A DNA stretch of 64,000 nucleotides from Scortum barcoo (lineage: Eukaryota > Chordata > Actinopteri > Centrarchiformes > Terapontidae). The number at the start of each line of letters is the position of its first letter. Position 1 is the stretch's first letter. Where the stretch lies: NCBI GenBank assembly GCA_023238725.1, contig CM041546.1, positions 9,721,983-9,785,982 of the forward strand, in the 5' to 3' direction. Positions 61,316-64,000 of this stretch are shown here, one piece after another. The position numbers and the translations under genes are program-made. The notes beneath the pieces were generated by a model, which saw nothing but the letters and a program-made list of their open reading frames with translations, was not told the origin of the DNA and made no database searches.

Positions 61316-64000
61316 CTGAAAAACAAGAAAGAGCATGTATTTATTATTAACCTTTTAACGCCAAATGTATCATATTTGATACATGAGTTTTTGAGAAATC
61401 AACATCATCAACGTGATATTTTTTTTCCCTGAAAAACCTGATGTATACAATCAAAATGACAGAAAATACAAAATAACCAAAAAATAAATAAAAATGCTTA
61501 ATGTAGCAAAAATTATACAAATTAAAAATCATATATGCAAATTAATACATATATATATATTTTTTTTTAAGTTTTGAGATGGAAATAAAATCTTTATCAT
61601 TTTAGTAATTAGTAGTTAATATGGGACTCACTGTTTAACAACAAAGAGAAAAGCCACAACTTCAGGTTCATCACTGATGAAGAAGTGTAAAAAAAAAAAA
61701 AGGCAATGAAAACATAATAAACTGTATTTCTGTTTTATTCTGCACACATAGCAATAATTCATTCACCTTGAAATCCTGTGGGCTATTAATGTCAGTAGGG
61801 CTGAATGAATACGCTTTCATTTACAGAGCTTGTGAGATTTGGGTAGTGTCTTTAGATATCATATTCATAGTCTAGCTTCACCCATTAAAATTGCAAGTGT
61901 TACTGACTTTTTTACAAAGCTAATTGTGTGAGGTTCTGTTCATAAAGCTACAGTCAAAAGCAAGCCAAAAGTCAAAAGTGTGTTGTTGCAATATGTGATG
62001 ACTTTCTCATTGTGTTACTTCTGCTCCTTTTTCTGGGAACAAATGAATACAGAGAGAAACTCCACAGAACACTGAGTTCCAGTAATGGACAGAAGCTACA
62101 GTTCGCCTCCCTGCAGTTGATAAAAACATGAGATAAGTGGAAAAGATGAGTCAACAAAGGGTGTTGTGTGATAATCACATCTTCTCAACATTTTTTTAGT
62201 CTTCCAACGTGGACCAATCCAGTGTATGAAGAAATGTAGAGAGATTATAGATGGGTCAATAAGATGACAAAATCCATCCGAAACAGATTCAACTATGGCT
62301 TTTTATCAATCAGGTCCTTTTTAAGGGAAATCCCACAGTTAAGCACATTTCCTTTTGAGGAAATCAACATTGGGCAAATTTAGTTACCTAAGTTTCACAG
62401 CTTTGCTATTCAGGGATATTGCCTTATTTTGGACAATCATGTGACGCTCAGTCAAAAAGTCAAATGAGATCACAATGAAGAAACTGCATATTCAGTTTTT
62501 TTTTATTTGCTAAAATAATAGAATTAATGAAAATCAAAGATGTAAGTTTTCAGGTAACATTCAGGTAAATGTAAAAGTAATTTCTACATGGATGCAAACA
62601 TTACAACATGGGACTCAGCTCAGTTGAAGTTAGCGTGGTACTAAGTGGGAATAAGCATTTGTTTGCTTTAGTCTGTCACAAAAAACAAATGACAGTACAG
62701 ACATTACTTGCAAACAATCTGGGAGACACCCTGGGAAAAAAACAGTTTCTCTACTATGAGGATAAGCCAGTGCCAAGTATGCAGGATACAAACAAGGTCG
62801 AGAAAGCAAAACCTTGTCAGCCTTTTTTGTTTTTTGTTAGAAGGAAATTAGCTTCCAAAGTCTGTTTGCACTGACATATCACTGTGTGTGGATATAGCTT
62901 CTTTTTTTTTAAATCAGTAATTATAAAGTATTTGTATTTTTGTTATGACAAGATTATCATATGATGCTGGAAATTATAAACTGTTGTTCATAGTTCATAA
63001 TAGTGTAGAGAGTCTGAAAGTGTCGTAGGAAAGCATTGTGAATGCTTTATGATTCACTATGAATGCCCTCATTGTACACTATAAATGTGGTCATAGAAAG
63101 TGTTATCCTAACTTCCACTTTACTTTCTACAAGCATTTAGACAGTTGGCTACCTATTGTTAATTCAGTTTTATACACCAGTTGCAGTGCAGTGGTAGTGG
63201 GGTGAATCACAGGACAAGTGATGGTATCAGCTTTTACCGCTTTATTTTTCAGTGCAGTCATTAAATTAAATGTCACATCTGAAGTAATAACTTCTCTAAA
63301 ACATATCTAAATAGGAGCCTGAATGAGAGAAGAAAACAGAAGTTTTCTGTCACACAGGAAGTGGATTAGCAAACAAGTTGAGAAACATTAGAAAGGGCTT
63401 TTGATAGCACATAGAAAATAACGTGAATAAATTACACAGAAAACAGAACTCCAGACATGAGTTGTTAGAAATGGCTTACAAAACTGATGTGCTAAATTTC
63501 CTGTAACCCTCAGTGGTGCAATGAAGCACTGTGGGCAAAGAGGTCTGAACCATGAAAATCAAAACCTCTCCCATGTACATGTCACATTTAAACCCATGGT
63601 TCTTAGCACAACAATAAACTGCACATTATTAATGGTTAGATTATATATTCAGCAGGGTAATAATAAAGACCAAATAAATATTATGATGAGAAATAATATT
63701 GATAAACAGCTGGTATTTGTAACCCCAAATAGTAAGAAAGACAGTAAAAGAAAACACAAAGCAAAAAGGGGTACAAAAGTACAAAAGTCAAGAGTCATAA
63801 AGAGCTGTACAGTGTTTTGAATGCAAGTTTCTTTGGGAATGCACATGAAATGCACAAAATACTGGCCAAAAAGTATTTGTAGTTTATAAATAGTTTGATG
63901 GACTTTTATCAAGCCTAGTTTGATGACTCAATGTGTTACCCAGTGCTGCACACTGGCAAGGAAATGTTATCAGGACTGATGACAATCAGTTTTGTCTGAG
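61316..64000. other. Right end of window, nothing recognised
   Basis: About 2.7 kb of AT-rich DNA. The open frame at 62608-62874 (88 codons) and the one at 63521-63820 (99 codons, very lysine-rich end) match no family I know and lack splice or promoter support. Confidence 0.4.

Noticed and set aside
62608..62874. 88-codon frame near the right end
   Set aside because: No recognisable domain, no splice or promoter evidence, ordinary length for chance in AT-rich DNA.

Overview
The window is vertebrate nuclear DNA, almost certainly from a ray-finned (teleost) fish. Genes are split into small exons with GT-AG introns. The repeats are of types common in fish: Tc1-like, piggyBac-like, BEL/Pao, Ty3/Gypsy-like and L2/Rex1-like elements. 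The host genes are immunoglobulin-superfamily receptors whose V-set domain resembles the Siglec/MAG/CD22 family. The species cannot be named from the sequence.

Layout. 1-835: a terminal hairpin and the 3' exons of a Ly6/uPAR-type GPI-anchored protein (+). 1.7-9.4 kb: a large minus-strand Siglec-like gene, best read as signal peptide, (V-C2-C2)x2, V-C2, membrane segment and a tail of small repeated exons. 12.5-15.8 kb: a compact minus-strand gene (signal, V, C2, membrane segment, signalling tail) whose exons all join in phase. 21.9-24.5 kb: an inverted duplicate of it on the plus strand, frameshifted. 26.6-32.8 kb: a decayed BEL/Pao LTR retrotransposon with an L2/Rex1-like LINE inserted inside it. 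34.9-58.8 kb: three tandem plus-strand copies of a roughly 6.6-7.3 kb unit, each carrying a signal-V-C2-C2-C2-TM-tail receptor. Only the middle copy is open throughout, and it has two V exons. A Tc1 element follows unit 1 and a Gypsy-like element sits inside unit 3. 60.3-61.3 kb: a minus-strand V-C2 relic split by a 330-bp insertion. The rest, to 64 kb, shows no recognisable gene.

Biology. Known: Siglec-type V domains bind sialic acid through an arginine on strand F. That arginine is present in the compact gene, its duplicate and all tandem copies. It is replaced by Trp, Trp and His in the large gene and by Thr in the relic. Seen: the tails lack a canonical ITIM and instead carry YGNM, YANV, YVNT and YGNI, compatible with Grb2 (pYxN) and, for YGNM, PI3K (pYxxM) docking. 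The two minus-strand genes share an unusual tail built from 27-base exons encoding a W-x-R-[F/L]-S-R motif. Inference: this is an expanding and decaying lectin-receptor cluster shaped by tandem and inverted duplication, sequence exchange and transposon insertion. Every frame break found in the receptor copies that are otherwise near-identical to an open paralogue is a one-base insertion, so consensus errors must be excluded before calling those copies dead.
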